64,000 bases of DNA from JBQTII01 sp052387905 (GTDB lineage Bacteria; Actinomycetota; Actinomycetes; Sporichthyales; Sporichthyaceae), in NCBI GenBank assembly GCA_052387905.1, contig JBQTIR010000011.1, positions 157,606 to 221,605 of the forward strand, read 5' to 3'. Position numbers and translations under genes: made by a program. Below, piece after piece: positions 44,928-52,571 of this stretch (positions are counted from its first letter, which is position 1; each line of letters begins with the position of its first letter). Below the pieces are notes generated by a model, which saw nothing but the letters and a program-made list of their open reading frames with translations, was not told where the DNA came from and did not search any database.

Positions 44928-45874
44928 GAGGTTTCCTCCATCTGACCGATCGCGGGCTCGGCCCCGGAAAGTAGTAGGTAGAGCACGGCCATCCGGACGC
45001 TGACGCCATTGGTGACCTGTTCGACGATCGTGGACCGCGGCGAGTCGGCGACCGCGGCGGCGATCTCCATCCCCCGATTCATCGGCCCGGGGTGCATGAC
45101 AATCGCGTGCTCGGGAAGCATGTGCATCCGCGGCACGTCCAGTCCGTAGCGGCGGCTGTACTCGCGGGCGCTGGGGAAGAACGCGGCGTGCATCCGCTCG
45201 TGCTGGACCCGCAGCATCATCACGACGTCACTTTTGGGCAACTCGGCGTCCAGGTCGTAGGAGACCGCGCACGGCCAGGTCCCGATGCCCACCGGTAGCA
45301 GCGTCGGTGGAGCCACCAGCGTCACCTGGGCGCCGAGGGTGTGCAGCAGGCGCACGTTGGAGCGTGCGACCCGGCTGTGCAGCACATCGCCGACAATCGT
45401 GACTCGCCGCCCGTCGATGTTTCCGAGCCGGCGGCGCATCGTGAACGCGTCGAGCAGTGCCTGGGTGGGGTGCTCATGGGTGCCGTCCCCGGCATTGACG
45501 ACACTGCCGCGGATCCAGCCCGCGGTCGCGAGCCGGTGGGGAGCCCCGGAGGCCGAGTGCCGCATCACCACGGCGTCCGCGCCCATCGCCTCCAGGGTCA
45601 GTGCGGTGTCCTTGAGGGATTCACCCTTGGACACCGAGGAGCCCTTCGCGGCGAAGTTGATGACGTCGGCCGACAGACGCTTGGCCGCGATCTCGAAAGA
45701 CGTGCGGGTCCGGGTGGAGTCCTCGTAGAAAAGGTTGACGACGGTGCGCCCGCGCAGGGTAGGCAACTTCTTGATCGGCCGATCGGCGAGACGCGCCAGT
45801 TCCTCGGCGGTGTCCAGGACCTGCAACGCATCCTCGCGCGTGAGGTCCGCGGCGGAGAGCAGATGACGTTTCAC
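44924..45874 (-). CDS. pyrB: aspartate carbamoyltransferase catalytic subunit
   Basis: Transfers the carbamoyl group to aspartate. 316 residues with the carbamoyl-phosphate loop LFYEDSTRTRTSFEIAAKRL, HPTQALLDAFTM, and VMMLRVQHERMH. GTG start overlaps the pyrR stop (GTGA). No pyrI regulatory chain is seen, as expected for actinobacteria. Confidence 0.98.
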   Translation of the reverse strand: MKRHLLSAADLTREDALQVLDTAEELARLADRPIKKLPTLRGRTVVNLFYEDSTRTRTSFEIAAKRLSADVINFAAKGSSVSKGESLKDTALTLEAMGADAVVMRHSASGAPHRLATAGWIRGSVVNAGDGTHEHPTQALLDAFTMRRRLGNIDGRRVTIVGDVLHSRVARSNVRLLHTLGAQVTLVAPPTLLPVGIGTWPCAVSYDLDAELPKSDVVMMLRVQHERMHAAFFPSAREYSRRYGLDVPRMHMLPEHAIVMHPGPMNRGMEIAAAVADSPRSTIVEQVTNGVSVRMAVLYLLLSGAEPAIGQMEETS

Positions 45875-46452
45875 GTGTTCTCCCGGTGGCCCAGCAACAC
45901 CGCGTCCACCCCGTCAAGTTCGCTCAGGCGCACCCCGACGGTCTCGGTGAGCGAGGTCGGCAGGTTCTTGCCGACGAAGTCCGCCCGGATCGGCAGTTCA
46001 CGGTGCCCGCGGTCGACCAGGACGGCGAGTTGTACCGCACGCGGGCGGCCGATGTCGTTCAAGGCGTCCAGGGCCGAACGAATGGTGCGGCCGGAGAACA
46101 GCACATCGTCGACCAGCACCACGATCTTGCCGTCGATGTCGTCTCCGGGAATCTCGGTGTGCCCCAGGCCCCGGGTCGGGCGCAGCCGCAGGTCGTCCCG
46201 GTAGGGCGTGACATCCAGAGCGCCGGCGGGTGCCGGGGTCCCTTCGACCTCGCCGATGCGCTCGGCCAGGCGGGCAGCAAGCGGGACACCTCGGGTGGGG
46301 ATCCCCAACAGGATGACGTCGCGGGAGCCCTTGTTGCGCTCCACGATCTCGTGGGCGATCCGCGTCAACGCGCGGCGGACGTCAGAGGCGTCCAGCACGG
46401 TCCTTCCGGTGGCCGAAGGCCTTCCGGGGGCAGTGCGTCCATCGGCAGTCAT
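45871..46452 (-). CDS. pyrR: PyrR, pyrimidine operon RNA-binding regulator/uracil phosphoribosyltransferase
   Basis: Binds pyr mRNA in response to UMP and may also salvage uracil. 193 residues with the PRPP motif VVLVDDVLFSGRTIRSALD, IVERNKGSRDVILLGIPTRG and the basic groove RGHRELPIRADFVGKN. The ATG at 46450-46452 has a near-ideal AAGGAGG at 7 nt. First gene of pyrR-B-C-carA-carB; a PyrR-type RNA site overlaps the region just ahead of its ribosome-binding site. Confidence 0.96.
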   Translation of the reverse strand: MTADGRTAPGRPSATGRTVLDASDVRRALTRIAHEIVERNKGSRDVILLGIPTRGVPLAARLAERIGEVEGTPAPAGALDVTPYRDDLRLRPTRGLGHTEIPGDDIDGKIVVLVDDVLFSGRTIRSALDALNDIGRPRAVQLAVLVDRGHRELPIRADFVGKNLPTSLTETVGVRLSELDGVDAVLLGHRENT

Positions 46453-46466
46453 GCCAGGACCTCCTT

Positions 46467-46485
46467 CCCCGCCTCTCTGGACGGG
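46467..46485 (-). promoter_or_regulatory. putative PyrR-binding RNA stem-loop in the pyrR leader
   Basis: On the minus strand CCCGTCCAGAGAGGCGGGG forms a CCCG/CGGG stem displaying TCCAGAGAGG, the conserved loop of known PyrR-binding RNAs. The downstream arm runs into the Shine-Dalgarno AAGGAGG. No terminator hairpin is seen in the leader, so translational repression, as proposed for mycobacteria, is more likely than attenuation. Confidence 0.72.
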
Positions 46486-46591
46486 TGTTAAAGGACGGTC
46501 AATCGCGGGCCAGGTTACCAGCGCCGGGCCGACCGGATCCCCTCGGGTCGGCCGCGCCCACCCCGCGGGCGGCACCCGTGGCGGATACGTA

Positions 46592-46620
46592 TTGACGCGA
46601 ATGCTCACTCTACGTAACGT
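46592..46620 (+). promoter_or_regulatory. bldD promoter
   Basis: TTGACG at 46592-46597, a 17-bp spacer and TAACGT at 46615-46620 make a good housekeeping promoter. It would give a leader of about 80 nt before the bldD GTG. The predicted BldD box overlaps the spacer and -10. Confidence 0.68.
46604..46618 (+). promoter_or_regulatory. BldD-binding box (autoregulation)
   Basis: TCACTCTACGTAA (46605-46617) matches the published BldD consensus TnACnC(A/T)GnGTnA at every fixed position except one (A for G). It lies between -35 and -10 of the bldD promoter, a repressing position, in line with autorepression known in Streptomyces. Confidence 0.68.
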
Positions 46621-46705
46621 TACTATCTGTAGCGCAACGGGGGATCAGAGCGCACGCAGCGTGAGGGTCGACAGGCCCGAACAACCGCCTACTCAGGAGT
46701 ACACC

Positions 46706-47197
46706 GTGGCTACCGACTACGCGAAGGCCCTGGGCGCTCGCCTGCGCGCCATCCGCACCCAGCAAGGGCTCTCGCTGCACGGGGTCGAGGAGAAGTCCAA
46801 GGGCCGCTGGAAGGCCGTCGTCGTGGGCTCCTACGAGCGCGGTGACCGCGCGGTGACTGTGCAGAAGCTGGCCGAACTGGCCAACTTCTACGGTGTGCCG
46901 GTCGGCGAGTTGCTGCCCGGCGGTGCGCCGAGTGGCGCGGCCGAGCCACCCCCGCGGCTGGTCATCGACCTCGAACGCCTCCAGCAGGTGCCGCACGAGA
47001 AGGCCGGCCCGCTGATGCGCTACGCCGCCACCATCCAGAGCCAGCGCGGGGACTACAACGGCAAGGTGCTCTCGATCCGCCAGGACGACCTGCGCACGCT
47101 CTCGGTCATCTACGACATCCCGCCCAGCGCACTGACCGAGGAGCTCATTTCCTGGGGCGTGCTCTCCCCCGATGCCCGCGGCACCCTCGACATGTGA
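46706..47197 (+). CDS. bldD: c-di-GMP-responsive developmental regulator BldD
   Basis: Represses sporulation genes during vegetative growth when bound to c-di-GMP. The 163-residue protein has an N-terminal XRE helix-turn-helix (LGARLRAIRTQQGLSLHGVEEKS, VVVGSYERGDRAVTVQKLAELA) and a C-terminal domain. The latter keeps the full c-di-GMP signature RGD-x8-RQDD in QSQRGDYNGKVLSIRQDD. GTG start with AGGAG at 6 nt. Its position beside pyrR and nusB is conserved in actinobacteria. It implies a developmental or c-di-GMP-controlled life cycle. Confidence 0.97.
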   Translation: MATDYAKALGARLRAIRTQQGLSLHGVEEKSKGRWKAVVVGSYERGDRAVTVQKLAELANFYGVPVGELLPGGAPSGAAEPPPRLVIDLERLQQVPHEKAGPLMRYAATIQSQRGDYNGKVLSIRQDDLRTLSVIYDIPPSALTEELISWGVLSPDARGTLDM

Positions 47198-47375
47198 CGA
47201 CGATGTCAGTTTCCTGGGTTCAACCTGGGAATACCGGACGTGTATCCGGCTTCGATAACAATTCCCGTCGGACCTGTGACGTGAGACGCAGGTATTGACA
47301 GGGGTTTGACACCAACTATTTCCGGTGTGCGCACGAATAAGGGTCATCGAAAGCATTGACCTCGAAGGGAAATTC

Positions 47376-48050
47376 ATGCGCACCCGTATCCTCACCCGCT
47401 CGACCGCCGCGATCGTCATGGCCGGCGCCCTGTCGCTGGGCCTCGTGGCCTGTGGAGACGACGAGGAAACTGTCGCTCCCACCGCCACCAACGCCGAGCC
47501 TGTCGCCACCCTGACCGACCTCAAGGGCGACATGACCGAGGTCGAACTCGACCCCGCCTTCCTCGAGGGTCTGACCTCCCTCATGCTCGCTCCCGGAGTT
47601 GTGGGCGACGCGAAGCTCACCGGCACCACGCTCTCCTTCCCGATCACCGGCGGCAACGCGACCTACTACACCCCCGGTAGCCGCACCCCCTACGTCGAAA
47701 GCTCCATCGAGCACGATGACAGCGGCATCAGCCTGACCGGCGGCAAGGGTGCGGACAAGATCGTCGTCGAGCTCACCAACTTCGTCGTCGACGCCGGCAC
47801 CTCGATGCTGACGGGTGACGTCGCCGCCAACGGCGAGAGTGTCGTCGAGGACGCTCCGTTGTTCTTCCTGGACGGGCGCACCCTGGAGCCGCTCAAGGTC
47901 AACGCAGCGGGCGACAAGGGCGTGCTGTTCGGCACCACGGTCAGCCTGACCGCCGCCGCCGCAGACCTGCTCAACAAGACCTACGGCACGGACGCGCTTG
48001 CCGAGTTCTTCCCGGTCGGCGTCGCCCGGATCACCCTCGCGCTCAAGTAA
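47376..48050 (+). CDS. secreted lipoprotein of unknown function
   Basis: 224 residues. The signal peptide has MRTRILTR, a hydrophobic core and a lipobox LGLVAC (lipidated Cys26), followed by an acidic GDDEE linker. The rest looks like an all-beta domain, with repeated Thr/Gly/Val strands (LTGTTLSFPITGGNATYY, KIVVELTNFVVDAGTSMLTG) and a C-terminal VARITLALK. I do not recognise the family. The ATG has GAAGGGA at 5 nt. It has a 178-bp upstream gap containing TTGACA twice (near 47295 and 47307), but no clear -10 box, and it ends at a strong terminator. Confidence 0.8.
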   Translation: MRTRILTRSTAAIVMAGALSLGLVACGDDEETVAPTATNAEPVATLTDLKGDMTEVELDPAFLEGLTSLMLAPGVVGDAKLTGTTLSFPITGGNATYYTPGSRTPYVESSIEHDDSGISLTGGKGADKIVVELTNFVVDAGTSMLTGDVAANGESVVEDAPLFFLDGRTLEPLKVNAAGDKGVLFGTTVSLTAAAADLLNKTYGTDALAEFFPVGVARITLALK

Positions 48051-48085
48051 TTCTGCGAAGTAGCTGAATCACGACATTGCTCATG

Positions 48086-48121
48086 AAAAACGGCCGGACG
48101 CGACGCGTCCGGCCGTTTTTT
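48086..48121. terminator. bidirectional intrinsic terminator
   Basis: A 10-bp stem CGGCCGGACG/CGTCCGGCCG with loop CGACG, flanked by AAAAA on the left and TTTTTT on the right. It can stop both the lipoprotein transcript (plus) and the efp-nusB transcript (minus), whose genes converge here. Confidence 0.93.
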
Positions 48122-48130
48122 CGTGCAATT

Positions 48131-48541
48131 CTACAGCGCCAGAGTCGGCTTGAGGTCAAGAATCCGCGCCAACAAACCGTTGACGAAGCTGGGCGAATCG
48201 TCCGTGGAAAGGTCGCGGACCAACTCCACGGCCTCACTGATCGCCACGGCGTCCGGGACATCCGCGGCGTACAGCAGTTCGTAGACCCCGATGCGCAGCA
48301 CGTTGCGGTCCACTGCCGGCATCCGTTCCAGCGGCCAGTCCACCGAGTAGGTGGACAGCAGATCGTCGATGCGCTCGCGATGGGTGACCACACCCTCGAC
48401 GAGGGCGATCGTGTAGTCCCCGACCGGTGGGTCGCCGACGCTGCGTCGCTCCGCGAGGGTCTCCAGGACGCCCCGGCTGCGCAGTTCGGCCTCGAACAGG
48501 ATGTCTACCGCGCGCTTACGGGCCTTACCGCGCGCTGACAA
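48131..48541 (-). CDS. nusB: transcription antitermination factor NusB
   Basis: Joins NusE/S10 on boxA RNA to support rRNA transcription. 136 residues with RKRAVDILFEAELRS, YTIALVEGVVTHRERIDDLL, DRNVLRIGVYELLY and DSPSFVNGLLARI, all typical. The start is TTG at 48539-48541, next to the efp stop codon, so translation is probably coupled to efp. It is the last gene before the terminator. Confidence 0.96.
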   Translation of the reverse strand: MSARGKARKRAVDILFEAELRSRGVLETLAERRSVGDPPVGDYTIALVEGVVTHRERIDDLLSTYSVDWPLERMPAVDRNVLRIGVYELLYAADVPDAVAISEAVELVRDLSTDDSPSFVNGLLARILDLKPTLAL

Positions 48542-49102
48542 CTAGTTCACACGCCCGAGGTATCCACCGGTGCGGGTGTCCACTTTGATCTTCTCGCCAG
48601 TGGTGATGAACAGCGGCACGTTGATCGTGGCGCCGGTCTCCAGCGTGGCGGGCTTGGTACCGGCCGTCGAGCGGTCCCCGGCCATCCCGGGCTCGGTGTA
48701 GGAGATCACCAGCTCGACCGAGGCGGGGAGCTCGATGAAGAGCACGGCGCCCTCGTTCTGGGCGACGGTCGCCGTTTGGTTCTCCAACATGAAACCCGCG
48801 GCGTCCCCCACCGTCGTGGCCGGGATGGTGATCTGCTCGTAGGAGTCCGTGTCCATGAACACGAAGTCCTCGCCGTCCTTGTACAGGTAGGACATGTCGC
48901 GCTTGTCGACCGTGGCCGTCTCCACCTTGATCCCGGCGTTGAACGTCTTGTCCACGACCTTGCCCGACAGCACGTGCTTGAGCTTGGTGCGCACGAAGGC
49001 CGGGCCCTTACCGGGCTTGACGTGCTGGAACTCGACAACCGTCCACAGCTGGTTGTCGATCTTGAGCACGATGCCGTTCTTCAGGTCGTTGGTCGTTGCC
49101 AC
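48542..49102 (-). CDS. efp: elongation factor P
   Basis: Rescues ribosomes stalled at polyproline. 186 residues in three beta domains. The loop that reaches the peptidyl centre is PGKGP (residues 30-34, Lys32), the actinobacterial type reported to work without Lys modification; no epmA/B-like gene is in the window. Domain III signature YTEPGMAGDRSTAGTKPATLETG is intact. GTG start with GGAGA upstream. Confidence 0.97.
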   Translation of the reverse strand: MATTNDLKNGIVLKIDNQLWTVVEFQHVKPGKGPAFVRTKLKHVLSGKVVDKTFNAGIKVETATVDKRDMSYLYKDGEDFVFMDTDSYEQITIPATTVGDAAGFMLENQTATVAQNEGAVLFIELPASVELVISYTEPGMAGDRSTAGTKPATLETGATINVPLFITTGEKIKVDTRTGGYLGRVN

Positions 49103-49144
49103 GGCGCAGATCTCCAGCGTCAGGTCAGTCTCGGTCGGTGACGC

Positions 49145-50236
49145 TCAGTCCAGAACTAACAATTCCTTAGTCGTGAGCGTGAGCAGCTCAGCGCCGCCGT
49201 CGGCCTCGTCGCGGACCACCAGGGTGTCCTCGATCCGGATCCCCCCGACGCCCTCGAGGTAAACCCCGGGCTCGACAGTCACCGGCGTGAGCGCACGCAG
49301 TCTACCCGCGGAGTTCGTCCCGATCAGCGGCGCCTCGTGGATCTCCAGACCCACCCCGTGACCGAGGCCGTGCGGATAGTGGTCCCCGTGACCCGCTGCG
49401 GCGATCACGTTGCGGGCAGCGGCGTCCACCGCGGCCACTTCGACGCCGGGGGCCAGAGCTTCCCGGCCGGCCCGCTGCGCCGCGAACACCAGGTCGTAAA
49501 GCTCGATCTGCCAGGAGGCGGGCTCGGTCCCGACCACGAAGGTCCGCGTCATGTCCGAGTGGTAGCCCTGCACCCGCGCCCCGAAGTCGATCTTGAGCAG
49601 ATCCCCGTCGCAGATGCGCCGGTCGGTGGGGCGGTGGTGCGGGATCGCGGAGTTCTCCCCCGTGGCCACGATGGTGTCGAACGCCGGGGCTTCGGCGCCC
49701 TTGTCGAGCATCCGCCGCTCCAATTCCCGGGCGACGTGACGTTCACTTCGACCCCGCACGAGACCTTCCATGACCTCGGCCAGCGCGGAATCAGCGATGG
49801 CGGCGGCCGCCCGCAGTAGTGAGATCTCGGCCTCGTCCTTGACCGCGCGCAGGTCCTCGACGATCCGGCCCAACGCGCGCAGCTTCACCTGGGCGTGGTC
49901 GGCGGTGAGTTGGTCGTGCAGTTCGACGGTCACCTTGTGCGCCTCGAACCCGAGCGCCCGGATGCCGAGGTGAGCTGCCCGGGCCGTAAGAGCGTGCGCA
50001 CAGGCCCGGTCGGTGACCAGCTCGGTGTCCGGCGCCTGCGACAGCGCCTGGGTGACGTAGCGCCCGTCGGTGGCCAGCACGGTGGCGTCCGCCGTGATCA
50101 ACAACGCCGCGTTCGAGCCGGTGAAGGCGCTGAGGTAACGGATGTTGACCAGGTCGGTAATGAGGGCTGCCTCGACCCCGGCCTCGGACAGTGCGCCGCG
50201 CACGCGGTCGCGACGTCGGGCGTGGGTGTCGGGCAC
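49145..50236 (-). CDS. pepQ: M24B-family Xaa-Pro aminopeptidase
   Basis: Two-metal peptidase acting on X-Pro bonds. 363 residues in a creatinase-like fold. The five metal ligands are visible: Asp in KIDFGARV, Asp in HSDMTRTF, His in GLGHGVGLEIHE, Glu in VTVEPGVYL and Glu in IRIEDTLVV. The GTG at 50234-50236 (VPDTHARRRDRV) is chosen by family N-terminus. Placement between aroQ and efp is standard in actinobacteria. Confidence 0.94.
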   Translation of the reverse strand: MPDTHARRRDRVRGALSEAGVEAALITDLVNIRYLSAFTGSNAALLITADATVLATDGRYVTQALSQAPDTELVTDRACAHALTARAAHLGIRALGFEAHKVTVELHDQLTADHAQVKLRALGRIVEDLRAVKDEAEISLLRAAAAIADSALAEVMEGLVRGRSERHVARELERRMLDKGAEAPAFDTIVATGENSAIPHHRPTDRRICDGDLLKIDFGARVQGYHSDMTRTFVVGTEPASWQIELYDLVFAAQRAGREALAPGVEVAAVDAAARNVIAAAGHGDHYPHGLGHGVGLEIHEAPLIGTNSAGRLRALTPVTVEPGVYLEGVGGIRIEDTLVVRDEADGGAELLTLTTKELLVLD

Positions 50237-50287
50237 ACCGCCAGGGTAGGGCGCAACGCGACCCGGCGCCCGCGCCGCGCTCCGCAA

Positions 50288-50722
50288 TCAGGCCAGGGCA
50301 GTGAGCGCGCGCAACGCCAGGCGGTAGGAGTCCAGGCCGAAGCCAGCGATGCTGCCGGTGGCGACGGCAGCAATGACCGAGTTGTGCCGGAACTGCTCGC
50401 GGGCCGCCGGATTGGAGATGTGCACCTCGATCAGCGGGGCCCGTAGCTGCGCGCAGGCGTCGCGGAGGGCGTAGGAGTAGTGCGTGAAGGCGGCCGGGTT
50501 CAGGATCACCGGGATCGCATCGTCGGCTGCGGCGTGCAGCCAGCCGACGAGCTCGGCCTCGTCGTCGCTCTGGCGGACCTCGACGTCCAGCCCCAGCTCG
50601 GCGCCCGTGGCCGTGCACAGCTCGACCAGCCCGGAGTAGTCGACGGCGCCGTAGACGTCCGGTTCGCGTGAGCCGAGCCGGCCCAGGTTCGGTCCGTTGA
50701 GCACCCACACCGTCGCACTCAT
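50288..50722 (-). CDS. aroQ: type II 3-dehydroquinate dehydratase
   Basis: Third step of the shikimate pathway, in the reversible trans-dehydration form. 144 residues with WVLNGPNLGRLGSREPDVYG (catalytic Tyr region), IPVILNPAAFTHYSYALRDA and EVHISNPAAREQFRHNSV (catalytic His). The ATG at 50720-50722 matches the family start. It follows aroB after a gap of about 136 bp filled by two palindromes. Confidence 0.97.
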   Translation of the reverse strand: MSATVWVLNGPNLGRLGSREPDVYGAVDYSGLVELCTATGAELGLDVEVRQSDDEAELVGWLHAAADDAIPVILNPAAFTHYSYALRDACAQLRAPLIEVHISNPAAREQFRHNSVIAAVATGSIAGFGLDSYRLALRALTALA

Positions 50723-50731
50723 CGCCGCCCC

Positions 50732-50793
50732 CACTGCCTAGCGTCCGACCAGAGGTGGCCTATAGCGCTCGCTCGGTCGGACGCTAGGCAGTG
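50732..50793. repeat. extended 62-bp inverted repeat around copy R7
   Basis: The core palindrome 50742-50783 (R7) is extended on both sides by ten further complementary bases, so arms CACTGCCTAGCGTCCGACC and GGTCGGACGCTAGGCAGTG are 19 bp and perfect. No other copy has such extension. R7 is in the CGTCCGACC-arm subfamily, inverted relative to R3/R4. Confidence 0.94.
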
Positions 50794-50804
50794 AGTGCCG
50801 TGGG

Positions 50805-50846
50805 CGTCCGACCAGAGGTGGCCTATAGCGCTCGCTCGGTCGGACG
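50805..50846. repeat. 42-bp palindromic element, copy R8
   Basis: Identical over 42 bp to the R7 core and starting exactly 63 bp after it. It ends 12 bp from the aroB stop codon, inside the aroB-aroQ gap. Confidence 0.96.
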
Positions 50847-50858
50847 TCCGCCTCCGCT

Positions 50859-51956
50859 TCATGGGCACACCCGGCGGAAGGCTTCGACGAGGTCCACGTC
50901 GTCGGGTGATTCCGCGATGGCCGGCGAGCCGATGCCGTCCAGCACCACGAACCGCAATCGATCGGCGCGGGACTTTTTGTCCACGCGCATCGCCTCGTGC
51001 AGGTCCGCCCACGTGTCGCCGTCGTAGGTGGTCGGCAGCCCGACCCCGGTGAGAATCTCCCGGTGCCGGGCGACGAGGTCGGTGCCGATGCGGCCCTGCA
51101 GCGCCGCCAGTTCGGCGACGAACACCATCCCCACGGCGACGGCGTGACCGTGGCGCCAGGTGTAGTCCTCGACCTTCTCGATCGCGTGGCCAAGCGTGTG
51201 GCCGTAGTTGAGCATCTCGCGACCGATTCCCCCACCCGTCCCCATCTCCTTCAGATCCGCGGCGACCACGGCGGCCTTGACCGCGATCGAGCGGATGATG
51301 AGCTCGCGCGAGTGCGGCCCGTCGACCCGCGCCGCTGCCGCCGGATCCGCCTCGATCAGCGCCAGGATCTCGGGGTCGGCGATGAAACCCGCCTTGATCA
51401 CCTCGGCCAGTCCGCTGACCCATTCCGGGTCGGGCAGGCTCGCGAGGGCGTCCAGATCGACCAGGACACCGGCCGGTTCGTGGAAGGCACCGACCAGGTT
51501 CTTCCCGGCCGCGATGTTGATCCCGGTCTTGCCGCCGACTGCCGCGTCGACCATCGCCAGCAGCGTGGTCGGGATGTGGACGACGCGAACCCCGCGCAGC
51601 CACGTGGCGGCGACGTACCCGGCGAGGTCGGTGCTCGACCCACCGCCGACGCAGACGATCGCGTCGGTGCGGGTGAACGCCGCCTCCCCCAGGGCCGCCC
51701 AGCATTGCTCGGCCACCGCCGCGGTCTTGGCCGCCTCACCATCGGGAATGGCGATCTCGCGAACCCGGTAGCCGGCCTCGAGCAGCACCTTCTCCAACGG
51801 CAGCGCCAGATCCCGCAGCGGGGCCGGGCAGAGCAGCGCGACCTGGGCGACGGAGGGACCCAGGACGGCCGGCAGTTCACCCGCGAGACCGTGCCCGACC
51901 ACGACGTCGTAGGGATTGGCGCCCCGTACCGGTAACCGCGTGACCTGCTCACTCAT
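50859..51956 (-). CDS. aroB: 3-dehydroquinate synthase
   Basis: Second shikimate step, NAD- and metal-dependent. 365 residues with VCVGGGSSTDLAGYVAATWLRG, VDAAVGGKTGINIAAGKNLVGAF, the metal-binding Glu in LAEVIKAGF and His in LNYGHTLGHAIEK, plus WRHGHAVAVGM. ATGA overlap with aroK. Confidence 0.98.
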   Translation of the reverse strand: MSEQVTRLPVRGANPYDVVVGHGLAGELPAVLGPSVAQVALLCPAPLRDLALPLEKVLLEAGYRVREIAIPDGEAAKTAAVAEQCWAALGEAAFTRTDAIVCVGGGSSTDLAGYVAATWLRGVRVVHIPTTLLAMVDAAVGGKTGINIAAGKNLVGAFHEPAGVLVDLDALASLPDPEWVSGLAEVIKAGFIADPEILALIEADPAAAARVDGPHSRELIIRSIAVKAAVVAADLKEMGTGGGIGREMLNYGHTLGHAIEKVEDYTWRHGHAVAVGMVFVAELAALQGRIGTDLVARHREILTGVGLPTTYDGDTWADLHEAMRVDKKSRADRLRFVVLDGIGSPAIAESPDDVDLVEAFRRVCP

Positions 51957-52483
51957 GGTGTACCTCCGGACGTCGAGCCCTGGGCGAGTGTGATGGCGGC
52001 GATGACGGCGTCAGCCACCGCGGACGCGCTGGCGTCCGCGCTGATGGTGGCGGTGGCGACCGCGGTGTAGGCGGGGCGCCTGGCCTCCATCAGGGCCATC
52101 AACGCCTTGCGGGGATTACCGAGCAGCAGCGGCCGGTCCCGGTTGAAGCCGACGCGGCGCGAGGCGGCGCCCAGCCCGACGTCGAGGAAGATCACGGTGT
52201 GCTCGCGCAGGGCATGCTGGGTCGCGGGGTCCTCGACGGCGCCGCCGCCGAGCGCGAGCACCCCGTCGTGTTCGGCCAGCGCCGCGGCGACCGCCGCGCG
52301 CTCCAGCGTGCGGAACGCCGGCTCGCCGGAGTCGACGAAGATGTCGGAGATCGGCTTGCCGGCGCCGGCCTCGACGTCGGCGTCGGTGTCGCGGAAGGTC
52401 AGGCCGAGGCGGCGGGCGACCGCCCGGCCCACGGTGGACTTGCCGGCGCCGGGCGGACCCACGAGCACCACGCGCGGGCTCAC
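51953..52483 (-). CDS. aroK: shikimate kinase
   Basis: Phosphorylates shikimate. 176 residues; P-loop VLVGPPGAGKSTVGRAVA, shikimate-binding Asp in RDTDADVEAG, LALGGGAVEDPATQHAL and lid RDRPLLLG. GTG at 52481-52483 with GGAGA at 4 nt; that ribosome-binding region is formed by the end of an intercistronic repeat, and the GTG overlaps a mini-ORF stop (GTGA). Confidence 0.97.
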   Translation of the reverse strand: MSPRVVLVGPPGAGKSTVGRAVARRLGLTFRDTDADVEAGAGKPISDIFVDSGEPAFRTLERAAVAAALAEHDGVLALGGGAVEDPATQHALREHTVIFLDVGLGAASRRVGFNRDRPLLLGNPRKALMALMEARRPAYTAVATATISADASASAVADAVIAAITLAQGSTSGGTP

Positions 52484-52548
52484 GACGTCTCCGCCACGGC
52501 CACACCGATATGGCAGCGCGTCCTCGCGGAGCCGTGTTCGGTGCCCAT
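52480..52548 (-). CDS. 22-codon ORF in the aroC-aroK junction repeat
   Basis: ATG at 52546-52548 preceded by GAGG at about 5 nt. The TGA overlaps the aroK GTG. Same length and residue pattern (MxTExxxARTx(6)AVAxTx) as the ORF at 9571-9639 ahead of kdpE. Possibly a coupling peptide; expression is unproven. Confidence 0.32.
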   Translation of the reverse strand: MGTEHGSARTRCHIGVAVAETS

Positions 52549-52571
52549 GATGACCTCGCTGCGCTCGGTCA
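52490..52571 (-). repeat. T-type intercistronic repeat, copy T2
   Basis: Begins on the minus strand with the aroC stop (TGACCGAGCGCAGCGAG) and ends with GGCCGTGGCGGAGA, which serves as the aroK ribosome-binding region. It aligns over its length with T1 at 9579-9663 with a 2-nt gap. Confidence 0.85.
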
